Positions 49,901-61,946 of a stretch of 64,000 nucleotides of DNA are shown here, piece by piece. The notes beneath the pieces were generated by a model that was not told the origin of the DNA, did no database searches, and saw only the letters and a list, made by a program, of their open reading frames with translations. Both the position numbers and the translations under genes were made by a program. Source of the DNA: Amoebidium appalachense (taxonomy: Eukaryota > Ichthyosporea); NCBI GenBank assembly GCA_963693365.1, contig CAVNZM010000005.1:9052001-9116000 (forward strand), written 5' to 3'. Numbering within the stretch: position 1 is the first letter of the stretch; each line of letters opens with the position of its first letter.

Positions 49901-50629
49901 CTAGAGGGGGAGGGGGGGGGGAGGGGGGGGGGGAGGGGGGCGTGTGTGTGTGTGTGTGTGGGGGGGGGGGGGGGGTGGGGGTGTGTGGGGGGGGGAGGGG
50001 GGGGGAGAGGGGGCCTGGGGGGAGAGTGGGGGGAGGGGGGAGAAGAGGAGGGACCACACACCGCCAAGCTCGTTTACACAAGTCCATAGGCCTCGGTACA
50101 GAGGCTCCCCATTGATGCCGGTGAGCTTCCCAATTTGGAAGGTGTGGTCGGCCTTGAGCACGTTGTTTACGGGCTTGAGCTGCGTGTCCAGGCTCTGGTA
50201 CTTTGCCGTGCGGTCGCTGAACTCAGTATACACGGCACTCAGGTATTTGCCTGAACCCCAAGTACTGTTAGAACTCCACCACCCTCCCATCAGGACCATC
50301 CCCCCCATTCCCTCTAGTCCCTCGTGTTCATCTCACCTCTCTGTATTTTCGTAAGTCTGTATGGCTTTTCCCATCTCAAAAACGCTACACACCCATCTCC
50401 GGCCGTTTGCCCCCCCCCCCCCCTCCCCCCCCCCCCCCCCCCTCCCCCCGCCTCCCGGCGCGCGCAAACCCTCCAAGTCATTGCACCAACTTTCACCTTC
50501 TTTCCCCTTTGTGCCCCATCTGCAGTTTGTCCCCTGCACGTCCGTTTGCCCTTCCCCCCACACCCTCCTGCCACTACTATAATAACCATTAAGTACCGCC
50601 ACCAAGATCCAGTCTACCACCATGTGCCC

Positions 50630-50672
<43 letters not shown>

Positions 50673-52440
50673 CTCTCCACCTCCTTTCCCCCAACACACA
50701 CAGACACACATGCGCACACCCACCATCTAATTTCAGGCATAACAGTTCTCCACGATTTCCCAAGCACACTCACTGGTACATGGACCGTTATGCTTTCACC
50801 CCTCTGATGATCCCTCTGCCCTCCCCCCCCCCCCCCCCCCCCCCCCCCCCACCACCACCACCACCACCACCACCATGACTGATTGCCACCACCACCACCT
50901 AATCCATCACCATGTCCCCCCTCCCCCTCCCCCCCCCCCCCCTCCCCACACACACACACACACACACGGACCCACAAGTACACGCACACTCACAGGCGCA
51001 CATCCACCACCACACATCCACCACCACCATAATAGAAACTTATTGACCACACTTCCAAAACCCATTTCCAAGTCCCCCCCCCCCCTAAAAAAAAAATAAA
51101 AAATAATAAAACAAAACCCTACCAAGCCAACCCAAAAAATGCCCAAGCACGTGCATACAAAACAATGGGGACCATTTACACACCCAAAATGCAGTGCACA
51201 CTTGCCTGAAGGCACATGTCCAGCGTAACCATTTTTTGTCACCAAACGCCGAGAACTTAGCCGCCTGCTCCTCTGGGGGAAGTTCTGTCAGGCGCTGGTC
51301 GTGGGGGCGGAAATCGTTACGCTTTTTGAGTTCATACTTGGTCCAATGCAGCGCCCTCGAGTAATACAGGAGCCGCTGCTCGTCGTATCGCTGCTTGTGG
51401 AGCTCCGAGAGGAGGGTGGCAAAGGCGTTTGGGCCCACACCTTTGTCTGCCAGTGCACGCAACAATGTTACCACCTTTAGGTCGAGCCCACTGCGGTGGC
51501 TAAGGTAGGCCGGAAACTGATCACGCATGAAGAGTGGAAGGCGTTTAATTGTCTGGGGGTTTGTGCCGGCAAAGTTTTTTTTGCATGTGTCACAAAAGTA
51601 CCGGGCCGTGATAATGTAGTAGCAGCTGTCAAAGTCGATAACACGCCGTCCTACGGGGTTGCTCATGAACCCATTGCGAGAAGTACGGTGTGGGTTGGGG
51701 TGGTTGTGGGGGTCCACGTAGTGATCATCGAAGGGGCACGGCACCATGAAACCGGGAGACAACCTTTCCGGAAGCCAGGCAAAACATCTGGGTTTGTAGA
51801 AAGGCGCTGGATCGCCCCCAAATTTAAAGCCTATAATGGGAGGTGGAAGATGCCACCCCACAGGCGTCTTCTCATCTTTGAGACTCTCTTTCACTGTGTG
51901 CAGGTGCGACTTGATTGTTTCGCCCGCCGCGTCAGAAAACTCCTCTCCACCGTCATCCCCGTCCGTATTATCTTCTCCCTCTTCCTCCCCTTCATCCTCG
52001 TCTACCCGGTACGCATCTGCTGCTGCATTTAGCAAAGGTTCCTCGTCGGGTTGCACCTGTATGTCTGGTGGGTGTGGAGCAGGGGCCCGATCCATTTCTC
52101 TTGGTAACGAATGGACGCTACCTGCCTCAACTACACGGGCCCTTATGTCGGCGGCCTTAGATAGAGGGGGCTGTTCGGGTTGTACGTTTACGTTTAGTTC
52201 CTGCAAAACAGCTTTGTTTGCCGTCCCAAAACCTGCAAAGTTCGCTAAAGGCTGAACAAATGCAGCATCTTTTTTTTTGCGCCCAGCTCCCTCCCTAGCT
52301 CCGCCTGTTTTATGCCCAGGGCGCTGTGTTGTGCCCTTAGGGCAGCCTGGCTTCATTTTAAACACTTGGGGCCTGGCCCCCTGCCCCCCTAGTGCGACTA
52401 CGTTACCGCAAACATTCCCGTATTCCAGTGTGCTCGGCAA
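44492..52440 (-). CDS. DUF6729-like zinc/RNase H-like domain fused to WRN-type 3'-5' exonuclease (six exons, frameshifted)
   Basis: Exons on the minus strand: 52440-51202, about 50264-50060, 49103-48260, 47825-47185, 46721-46515 and 46092-44492, roughly 1,580 codons. Residues 1-410 start with a basic AREGAGRKKK-type segment, pass an acidic stretch and reach a zinc-binding-like core (VPCPFDD…YFCDTCKKNF) typical of DUF6729. Exon 2 has LKADHTFQI and NGEPLY; exon 3 has FFYTDRCCQDRAF, an arrangement like the first acidic motifs of RNase H-fold transposases. Exon 3 then gives a DEDDy exonuclease: VGLDCEW (motif I), KVGKQIGTDSAHLNKD (II), YAALDAY (III). The last exon has RYRCIRGTNEVEG and a CKTCGRQGKGC knuckle, then a Pro/Gln tail. 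Start alternatives are 52440 and 52356. A C6 run (plus 45943-45948) shifts frame in the last exon. Intron 5 appears GC-AG. The exon 1/2 junction is the least sure. Family members are often multicopy, so a transposon-derived origin is plausible but inferred. Confidence 0.8.
46093..46514 (-). other. Probable GC-AG intron of the exonuclease fusion gene
   Basis: The coding frame needs a donor after GAG at 46515, and the next bases are GCAACA followed at once by poly-C; no GT donor keeps the frame there. The acceptor is CCCACAG before 46092. Both flanking exon ends are phase 0. The intron holds poly-C tracts, a long (CT/GA)n run at about 46290-46339 and (TG/CA)n. Confidence 0.5.
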
Positions 52441-54124
52441 TGCTGCTCATGGCCTTCCCGGACTGGTTGTGACCAGTAAAGAGCGCGCCAATTCCTGACC
52501 GCCGCCTACAGCAGTGTATGATCTGTTATCCATATTCGGCAAAAGGGGTCTTGCCCAACCAATGGCTTGAATCCTTGTAACTTTGCTTTATCCATATAAG
52601 GTTAGCTGAACACCCCCCCTCCAATCATACCCCCCCCTTCTCTCTAGTAGTAGCTCCTGGCATGCCGCACCCCCCTTATATCAGCCTTATCAGCTTATAA
52701 CGTTCCGCTATGTGTGTATATACCCGCTGGCTTACGTACCGTAAGTGGCCGCCGGTCGGCGCCGGATTCCTGTTGGGCAATCGGACCAATAGGAAAGCTG
52801 TATTTTTCCCTGCTGTAACCGTTCCTGTTGGGCAATAATAGTAACGCTTCCTTAATTATTAATGCGACTTTGAACCAATCATATGCTGTAAATTTAAATT
52901 TATTTGCGCAATCAGACATAGTGACTGTCCATGGAACGGTTGAGTCGGGCCGCAGGGAGACAGTCACTCAAAGTGAGGCCCTCTCCGAGTGATCATGAGG
53001 GGTATTGTGGTGGCGGTACCATGGGCACGCTACAACACCCCCAACAAAAATTTTCAGAGTCCGTCCGGCAGTGTTCATACAGATACCGTCCACCATTAAG
53101 AATACCCGCCAGTAAGAATACGCTAGCGGCAAAGATATGCACCGCAGCCAGATTTTGGGATATAATAATGCGGACTGACCTACAGTATAAACTTTGCTGG
53201 ATCATGCATAATCACCCCCCCCCCCCCCCCCCCCCTCCCCGTCCCCTCCCCCCTCCCCCTCCCCCCGGGCCCCCTCCCCCCTCAACATGTACACACACAC
53301 CCCAACTCATCCGCATGTCTCCCCCGTCCCCCCCCCCCCCCCCCCTCTCTCCCCCCCCCCGCCTCCCCTCCCCCCCCAGGTGGGGCCCCCCCGGGGGATG
53401 ATAGCGGCCATGCACCGCGACCACGTCTGGGGAGGGGGGGGGTTCTTAATGGCGGATGGCATACGGTATCTGCGCGTACGGGCCTCGGGCCTAATACTGT
53501 AGAATAGTTCAAGTTTCGTTGTTGAATGCACCTGTGGACGGGATGTACGTATACGTACGAAGGGGTTCCAAATAAGGGAGAATATAATTCACACATCACT
53601 CACTCACGTGCACGTGTTTGGACATGTGCCAACTGCTAAGCCAGCTTTGCCGGGCTGCCATTTTGATACAGTACCGTGACTATCGATCCACAGTGCATCA
53701 TTTTAGAAGCGTGCATGCACAAGTTGATAGCCAGCTGCAGCTGCAATGCCCATGCATGCAGGGCCAGGGCCCAGGGGCCGCCTGGGCCGGCGCCCGCTCT
53801 GGGCGTGCAGTGCACGAAGAAAAATAAAAAGACAAAAACAGAACCAATGCTGAAAACTTACGCTATTTACGTCCGTTTATCATTGACATCAAACGTTGAA
53901 GAAGAGCAGGGAACACTCGCAGGCTGAGCATATGAAGTGACTTGTGTAGGCAGCGCTATAGCTAGCATGTGAGCACCTGTTCCTTCGGCCGGAGCTCCGC
54001 GCGCTCCCCTGGCTCATGCTGGAAGACTGTCCAGTAAATCGAAAAAAATTATTTGAAAAAATCATCGCCGAACCATTCGCTTTTTACTTATTATTTCACC
54101 CTCAGTATACCTTCCCATTCCTTA

Positions 54125-54125
<1 letters not shown>

Positions 54126-54220
<95 letters not shown>

Positions 54221-54233
54221 AAAAAAAAAAAAA
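54126..54233. repeat. C85-A23 compound homopolymer
   Basis: Eighty-five uninterrupted C followed directly by 23 A. It is the longest pure homopolymer noticed in the window. Such a tract can form i-motif and (on the other strand) G-quadruplex structures, and its exact length is unlikely to be reliable in any assembly. Confidence 0.9.
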
Positions 54234-54237
54234 GAAT

Positions 54238-54291
54238 ATGGCAGAAAGAATGCATTACACAAAAAGAAAATGGCAGAAAGAATGCATTGCA
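54238..54291. repeat. Short direct repeat, period 32 bp
   Basis: ATGGCAGAAAGAATGCATTACA at 54238 recurs as ATGGCAGAAAGAATGCATTG at 54270, immediately after the poly-C/poly-A tract. Confidence 0.8.
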
Positions 54292-55676
54292 TAACAGATT
54301 TAAGATCTAGATAGAATATTCATTGGCCTCAAGTTGATGTTTCCAGTGCTGCTGTGCTAGCGCTGAGTGTAATCTTATTGAAACTTTGAAAGTCAACGCT
54401 TTTTGCCCGCTCTACTGATTGTCACTGATTGTATTTCCTTTTTTTGTTGGCTGTCTCAACGTAAAATCCTAATAATGATTTTGACAAAGAATTCGCAGTC
54501 TCCAATTCTTTGTCTCACGTGTACTCACCGTTAGCATCCTCATGCGCATGGATGCGCCAACCAGTGCCAACGTGCCAAGTTGAATCGGCCACTCGAACGG
54601 TTCTTCTAGAATTCTGAGGCGTGTAGATTTATTTGAAAGCCGGAGAATGCGCATGCGCCCCACGCGCGCGCATGACACTGTGCAACCATCAGCTCACAAA
54701 CTATGTCTGAGCTTACACTATAAAGTTAAGACTCACGATCAATTATAAAAAATATTTAATTACCTCCATCTTTAAACAAAAGAGCCGTTTAGTTCAGTAG
54801 AACTTCTAAACAGCATGTTTCACGAAGTTGCTAGAGTGCAGTGATATCTGCTTCACATGTACAGTCGGATTGACAAAGTTTTTTTTGCGTATGGATATGC
54901 TCGGGGAGATTATCCGAAGTGCAGGAAATTGTTTTTTTTCTTTTTCTTTTGACTGGATTTATTCGACGGAAAGATATGCAAGCATGCACGGAGGAAATTA
55001 GAAGCCTATAGATGTCATGTTGAGCCTCGAAGTATTTTCATAAAGCCTTAGGCACCTTATGGGAATTTGGTCAAACGTCATTGGCAGGCGCTTGACTGCC
55101 GGGTTGTACACACATACGTGATGAAGGCCGGCGCAGTATCTCGTCATACAGCTCATGATGGACATTCACGTGTGATATATACGCTGACAGCATAAGCCTA
55201 ATCCAACTAGTGGATGATACATAATACTACTATGTTCAATAGCCAGGAAAGGCCTTTCAGGCACCACCCACCCAACGTGCATGACTTAATAAAACTCACA
55301 ATACTGAAATATGCGGAATATATGTATGCTACACAAAAGGTTATTTACACGCATGCGCATATTTAAAGCTAACACGGGATTCATCACTTGACGTATGCCA
55401 ATGTTCAATTCCAGATAGATCTACATGATGCGCCGCGTGACCTCCTGTCCTTCGACATGGTTTTACCCCCCTCTGACCGCATTCTTTGTAGTTCCTCCAG
55501 GTTCCAGCACCAGACTGATATAAAATCCTGCACCGCAACATCACCAGGTCACTTTTATCGAAGTCGTTTTTCACAAAGTAAAGATTTTTTCGTGTGTAGA
55601 ACATGTAGTGAGTCAACAATAACCAACAAAACGAGATAAAGAGAGAAAAGCAAAACTGTCACTGCCAAACGACAAC

Positions 55677-56573
55677 ATGAAGATCATCGAGGTTACTCAT
55701 CAAGAGGCAGCGGGCAGGCGTCAGAGCGAGCCCCTATGCAGCAGAAGTTATAGGCGCGAGACGGGGTCTTGGCATCCTTACAAATACATGGGCCCTCGCC
55801 CCTCAGCCGAGCTGTCTTCTCCACCTTCACCATGGCGTTGCCACCAATCACCTTCGTTTTTTAATTGTAGCTCTCCTCCCACCCCTCGCAGCCCACCCCA
55901 TGTTTATGAGCCTGAGTGCTGTCCTGATGATTTTAACAGGCCTCGTCTGGCGTACCATCCCTACGCCCCAAGACAGAGCCATAGCAACAGCGAAACCGCC
56001 TATGTAGGGCGCGAATTCCTAAAGTCGCACAGCCAAAGTTTTCCCGCCCCCACGCACGCCTACCGCCCAGCTACTTCCTCCTACAGCCGTGATGAATTGC
56101 ACGATGGCAGACACGGCACACATGTCACAGTGCCCCGTAACTATGCCCAGGAAGAGTACAGCCTGTCGCGAACACCAACGTCCGAGTCAGCATGCTCAAC
56201 CACATCCCAGTGGTACAGAAGTGAAAACGACCACGTTTCTGATCGAACCTGCTCAAGACGGATTTCCTCCGCTATGGAGCAAGGAGAGGACCGACCAGCG
56301 CAAGCAAAACCCTTCCCTTTCAGCATCTGCCCTTACCGTCGGCCAAGTGGCGCTTCATCCCGTGCAGCGAATGTTCAAGTGGAAATCGACGCCAAGGACT
56401 TCTTGGCGATGAGAAGGGGTGGGCATGCGTCAGACGAGGAGTTGGCACTGGAAGCGCAAGATCTCGGCAAGGGTTTGCTCAACATGGTGCCAAGAAGTGA
56501 AACCACACACACGGCACATGACGATCACCGACGCCTGTTTGAGCAAACTTTTGGATGCTTGGTTAGTTTTTAA
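55677..56573 (+). CDS. Unrecognised basic Ser/Pro/Tyr-rich protein, intronless
   Basis: A 298-codon frame from an ATG (MKIIEVTHQEAAGRRQSEPL) to a TAA. I do not recognise it. It is rich in Ser, Arg, Pro, Tyr and His, with repeated S-R-S/Y-R and SPP patterns (SSPPSPWRCHQSPSFFNC, CSSPPTPRSPPH), suggesting a largely disordered protein with many possible phosphorylation sites. The C-terminal third is more ordered, with ANVQVEIDAKDFLAMRRGGH and a helical acidic stretch (ASDEELALEAQDLGKGLLNM). No signal peptide, membrane helix or catalytic motif is seen. Codon use is mixed, without the repeat bias of surrounding shadow frames. It is flanked by AT-rich sequence and has AATAAA 183 bases downstream, both consistent with a real transcription unit. 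It could also be the first or only exon of a longer gene. Confidence 0.6.
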   Translation: MKIIEVTHQEAAGRRQSEPLCSRSYRRETGSWHPYKYMGPRPSAELSSPPSPWRCHQSPSFFNCSSPPTPRSPPHVYEPECCPDDFNRPRLAYHPYAPRQSHSNSETAYVGREFLKSHSQSFPAPTHAYRPATSSYSRDELHDGRHGTHVTVPRNYAQEEYSLSRTPTSESACSTTSQWYRSENDHVSDRTCSRRISSAMEQGEDRPAQAKPFPFSICPYRRPSGASSRAANVQVEIDAKDFLAMRRGGHASDEELALEAQDLGKGLLNMVPRSETTHTAHDDHRRLFEQTFGCLVSF

Positions 56574-56755
56574 GTAGGTCAGTAAAGGTTCCCTGAAAGT
56601 AATGGGTAAGCTGTCCTTATGTTTTCTAAAAGTAATGGGTAAAGCTGTGCTTGTCATAAATAGATGAATGTATATTCTTCAAATGATGCGAATGAGCTTT
56701 TGACATGATCCTGTATACTGTAACGTTGATTACCTGTACACGGGAACCTTTGGTT

Positions 56756-56761
56756 AATAAA
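56756..56761 (+). terminator. AATAAA polyadenylation signal candidate
   Basis: A canonical AATAAA hexamer lies 183 bases after the stop codon of the frame ending at 56573. Position is the only evidence. Confidence 0.4.
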
Positions 56762-58667
56762 ACTTTAAAACGAAAAACTTGCGTGAAAATACTGCGGCTT
56801 TTGGCAAGTTGTCTAGCGATAAAGTAACATCAAGATTTTGAGAATGGAAAGTGTTTTTGGACAAGAATAAAAAATGCACTGGCCTGAGAGCAGTTCCACG
56901 ACCGGACAAACTTGAAAGTCGAGATATTAATGCGAAGGTCCACACTAGTATGTAGTCATGACCTTACTTCCAGAGCGCAGAATTTTCCAGCACACCATAC
57001 CAACCACTATGAGAAGATGGAAATCCATCTGTAATACTTTATCACCCCATCACCTGGTCCATCACGGCCATAGGCAAACCAAGCCTATTCCATGTGGGTA
57101 CATCGAAAGTTTAACTCTCTGTTGTGCTGTCGACTCTGTTGTGCTGTCGATCGAAAATGCGGTGCTTGGCAACTTCTGCTTCTTCCCCCCACACCAAAAA
57201 TGCCCACGCACACACACACACACGTGCACACACACACACACGTGTAAGGTGCAAACGAACTGTGTGGCATTTTCTCTAGATAACACAGGGATAAAACTTC
57301 TGAAAAATTGGGAAACCGTTTGATTGGCCTTGTGCGCATCGCCCTTGATCTAGGGGGTTCCGACGGCCGCGGCTCGCCACTCAAGACCTCCTAGATCAGT
57401 TTTGACATCTAGGGTGACTTCCCGTTGATCATCATCCACGGCGGCCATATATGCATGGCCCATGGTTTACGCTGTTTACTCAGGCAAAGAGAGAAATTTC
57501 CTGGCCAGGCCAGCATGGACGTAGGATTGAGCTCCCCTGGAAGTAAAACAAGAATAAAATACAAGCACAGAAAAAGGATATGTAAACACGAGGGAAGACG
57601 GTGTCCGGGCTTTCAAGGTTCTCGAAGGTAGTTTATTAAAGGGCACTGTCACGGGCTATGCATATGTACTAGTACTACTATTTAGTTACTGTCATGGCAA
57701 TGTAGTGGTGGTCAAGGCCGTCTCGAAAATCCTTTTTGCTCTCTTATAGTCGAACACCCTGCATATTACGTATGTAGAATATCAGTTTAGAAGTCCCCTT
57801 CCATTCCATAGCCATTCGTGTGGCTCCATGGCCGCATCTCGATGTCTATCCCAGATATGTAAAAGTTTTATTTATCTGTAATCTGTAACTGTTATGTTCA
57901 GTCTAGGAGGTTGTTTTCTCTGGCCGCTGAGTAGCTGTAGGCCGGCAGGTGGCTGAGGACGTCGACCGAGGACCAAAACGGACGGAAGGGAAAGCCAGAG
58001 AAGATCACCTAATTCCATAACTCAAGCACCTTGAGGAAGTATCCGCATGTTCACAAGATGGCCTCCCCATGGTGAGACGCTCATGCCTCTGAATTAATAA
58101 TCAGTAGCTGGGTAGAAATTTCTAGATCGCTCAAACATGCACACGCATTCAAACACACACACGCACACGCACACATCTACACATACATCCCTCCCTCCCC
58201 CCCCACATACACACGTACGCATATAGGCGTAGGAACGAAGGCACGCTCACAGGGAGCAAGTGCACGCACATATAAGCACACACACACACTTACACACACA
58301 CACACACACACACACGCACAATGCTCGCGCGCACACACACACACGTACACACACAAAAATGACACACGACATGAGCGCACTGGCACACAGCCATTCACCA
58401 CCATCTACCCCCCCCCCCCCCGTCCCCGACCCCTCCCCCCCCCCCCCCCCCCCCCCCCCAAACACACACACACACAGCGCAAAGAGAAACACACACAGGT
58501 GGCAAACAGGACTGGTATAGTCACGGGTCGAAACAGAAGGTTTACAGCGCTCCTTGCACGCACTGATGTTGTGCATCAGGAAGGGGGAAAAAAAAAGAAA
58601 GAAAGAAATCTAATCGTATGCATGGTTGGAAGAACCACTATTAGCCCCATGACGGAATACTCCCAAT
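56762..58667. other. Intergenic region
   Basis: Ordinary mixed sequence to about 58130, with no coding exon I can support. From there to 58500 are CA-rich stretches with CGCACAC steps and a C tract (58434-58459). The start of the SPPL3-like gene follows. Confidence 0.5.
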
Positions 58668-58813
58668 ATGGTATCCGAATGCACATCTATCGATTGGCAT
58701 CCACCTATAGATCTGACACCCTCCTCTAGTTTGGATTTCTTCCTCGACTTTTCCACGTATGAAATTCTTGGCAGCGCGGTTTTCCTAGTTGTCTATGCCT
58801 CATACAGGTTGGT

Positions 58814-58851
<38 letters not shown>

Positions 58852-59658
58852 CTTCCCCCCATCGGCACAAGAAAGCACATCCCCTAAAAAATATCACCAC
58901 CCTCTCCCCTCCGCTCCTGCCTCCCCCCTCCCCCTCCCCCCCCCCCCCCCCCCGGGCCAAAAGATGCAAGCAGGCACATCTTGGACCCCCCCTCCCCCCC
59001 CCCCCTCTCCCCGTTCTCGCCCTTGCTCCGCATTCCCACCCCCTCCCTCCCTCCGGCCCTGTCTCTCTCGTATTCAACACGATGTTGCTTTACACGATGA
59101 GTGGATTCGGCATTTTAGTTAAGTGCCAATTTGTTTCTGGGAATGAATTTTTTATTTGTATCACAGGAGCATCTTCGGAGGCAGAGAGTTGTTGGGGAAG
59201 GCGAAAGGTGTGGCGAGAACACTTGAAAGGGGCGAAGAAGGAGGGTGGGAGAGGCGGGAGGGTTTGTGGGGGAGGGTGGTGGTGGTGGTGGTGGGTGGGG
59301 TGGGGGGGGGGGGGGGAGGGGGGTGGGGGGGATGATAAGATAAAAAACACGATATACCATATGCTATTTGGTGATCATGGTGCTAGTGCTCACAATACTG
59401 TCACCCCCCCCCCCCCCCCCCTCCCCCTCCCCTCCCCCCCCCCCCCGCTCCCCCCCTTCCATCTTCCCTCCTGCTCCAACCACTGTCTACGCCAGCACAC
59501 ACAAAGCACACACACACACACACATGTACGTACGCACGTGCACCTGCATACACACACACACACACACACACATGCGCGCGCGCGTACACACGCGCGCACA
59601 CACGCACGCACGCGCACGCGCACACACGCACACACACACACACACACACGCACGCACG

Positions 59659-59722
<64 letters not shown>

Positions 59723-60014
59723 TCCCTGCTAATGGACGTTGAAGCACATCGGCAAGGGGCCGACGGTTTAGAAGAGCTGGAAGCAGGTGCCCCTCCTCTC
59801 CCTCCCTCCCTCCCCCCCCCCCCCCCCCTCTTTTTTTTTTTTTTTTCCCTTTTTGCCCTCCACACACACACACAAACACACACCGTTGCATGATTTCAGT
59901 ACATTTTGGGGACAACATTCTCCCCATACGACCAATAACTTCATGTATACACATACGGAGGGAAAGTTGAGGGGGCAGGCAGGGGGAAGGCAAAGAGGGG
60001 GTGGAGGGGGGGAA

Positions 60015-60071
<57 letters not shown>

Positions 60072-60816
60072 GCCGGGGGGGCCTGAAAGAGGGATGCTGC
60101 GGAGGCTTCTTCTGTGATAAACATTCGCCCGCCATTTATCCTGCTGAATTCCAAACCCTCCCCCCTCCTCCCCCCACCCTCCCCACCGCCTCCCCACCTG
60201 ACGATCCTGCCTCTGCCCCCCATCACTCTTAATCGCAAATTTGCCTTGTATTGTGCGTCGGGGGAAAAAAAAAAAAAAAAAAAAAAAAAAGGGAGGGGGG
60301 GGGGGGGGGACCCAACCGATTGCTCTTATCATCAGGTTATATGGTGTTTAATAGAGTAGAAAACCCTGATATATAACACCACCCTGACATCTAAGTACCT
60401 GTTATAATAACGCTAAGGGGATATACCAATAAATACCCCCCCCCCCCCCCTCCCCTCCCCCCCCCCAAATACCTGAAACTGGTCCCTCTTGTGCCTCGAG
60501 TAAACAGCGTAAACCGCCTGAAGTGTACGTGGTACTTAGTAACACATTATACTCCCCCCCACCCCACCCCACCCCCCCAACATCTCCCCCCTTCCCCCCC
60601 CCCCCCCCCCCGTCCCCCCTCCCCCCTCCCCACCTGCCCACCTGCCCACCCCCACTCTAACAAGTAGTCCTCTGGGGCAGGTGTGCACACACTGAGCATG
60701 GGTGAGGCAGCTGCCTTTCCTCTGATTGGCTCAGCCAGCCTCTTGTTTATGTTCTACTACTTCGAGTCCATGCAGCTGATTCTCACCATGGTAAACACGG
60801 GTAAGATCTTTTTCCA

Positions 60817-60847
<31 letters not shown>

Positions 60848-60956
60848 CTCTCCCCCCCCCCCCCCCCCCCCCCCCCCTTTTTTTTTTTTTTTGCTGACAT
60901 GAACACATGAATATCTGCAGATGGTCAGGGATGCACGTGCACACTGACACGCGCGC

Positions 60957-61039
<83 letters not shown>

Positions 61040-61533
61040 CTCTTTACCTCCCCCCCCCCCCCCCCTCCCTCCCCTCCCTTCTCCTTCCACTACCAACACC
61101 GCCACCATCACCACCATCACCACCAAACCCCTCCCTCACGCACACGTACACACACACAAACAGTACACACACACAAACAGTACACACACACAAACAGTAC
61201 ACACACACAAACAGTACACACACACAAACAGTACACACACACAAACACACATACATTATAACAAAATATCCTGCACCCACACAAGATGTAGAACGTGAAA
61301 TGGGGGATAAAATTCAATCACCAATTACACACCACCATTCCCCAAATGGGCGCGGAAGCTGGAATGTTTGAACGAAAAATATTCAAAAAGGTAGCATGTG
61401 CATGAAGGGTGGAAGGGTGGTGGTGGTGGTGGGGGTGGTGGTGTGTGCGTGTGCCTGGAGGGGGGGAAGGGGAATGCTTGCTTTGGTGCGTCGTCATGAT
61501 AGCGCCCGGGAGGGGTGAGGTGTGTCTGTGCGT

Positions 61534-61566
<33 letters not shown>

Positions 61567-61738
61567 GGGGGGGGGGGGGGGGTGTTCTAAGAGGGGGATA
61601 GAAATAGAATTTGCTTGCAGACTTCACTGACCCATATGCCCTCTCACAGGGGCTGCCTTTACCGGTCTCCTCTGGGCGCTTGAGCCCCCATTGACGAAAT
61701 TTCGTAGTTTGCAGAGACCAGTAAGGTGGTGGCTGCTC

Positions 61739-61771
<33 letters not shown>

Positions 61772-61866
61772 AAAAAAAAAAAAAAACCAACACGCGTGCG
61801 CGCGCACGTGCACACGCACGCACGCACACACACATACACACACGCACGCACACACGCACACACACG

Positions 61867-61946
<80 letters not shown>

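Larger units (their letters stand above)
52441..55676. other. Intergenic region
   Basis: No gene I can support. The segment just right of the exonuclease gene is ordinary sequence that probably includes its promoter (an AT-rich TTATATGG-like word on the minus strand near 52595). C-rich DNA lies at 53214-53380. The most striking feature is the poly-C/poly-A compound tract at 54126-54233, followed by a 32-bp-period direct repeat. 54300-55676 is AT-rich and featureless to me. Confidence 0.55.

Noticed and set aside
52931-53502. A possible small plus-strand gene: an ATG frame at 52931 and a terminal exon after a poly-C acceptor near 53380 (VGPPRGMIAAMHRDHVW…).
   Set aside because: No donor joins them convincingly, the first frame runs into poly-C, and no homology is recognised; evidence is too thin to annotate.
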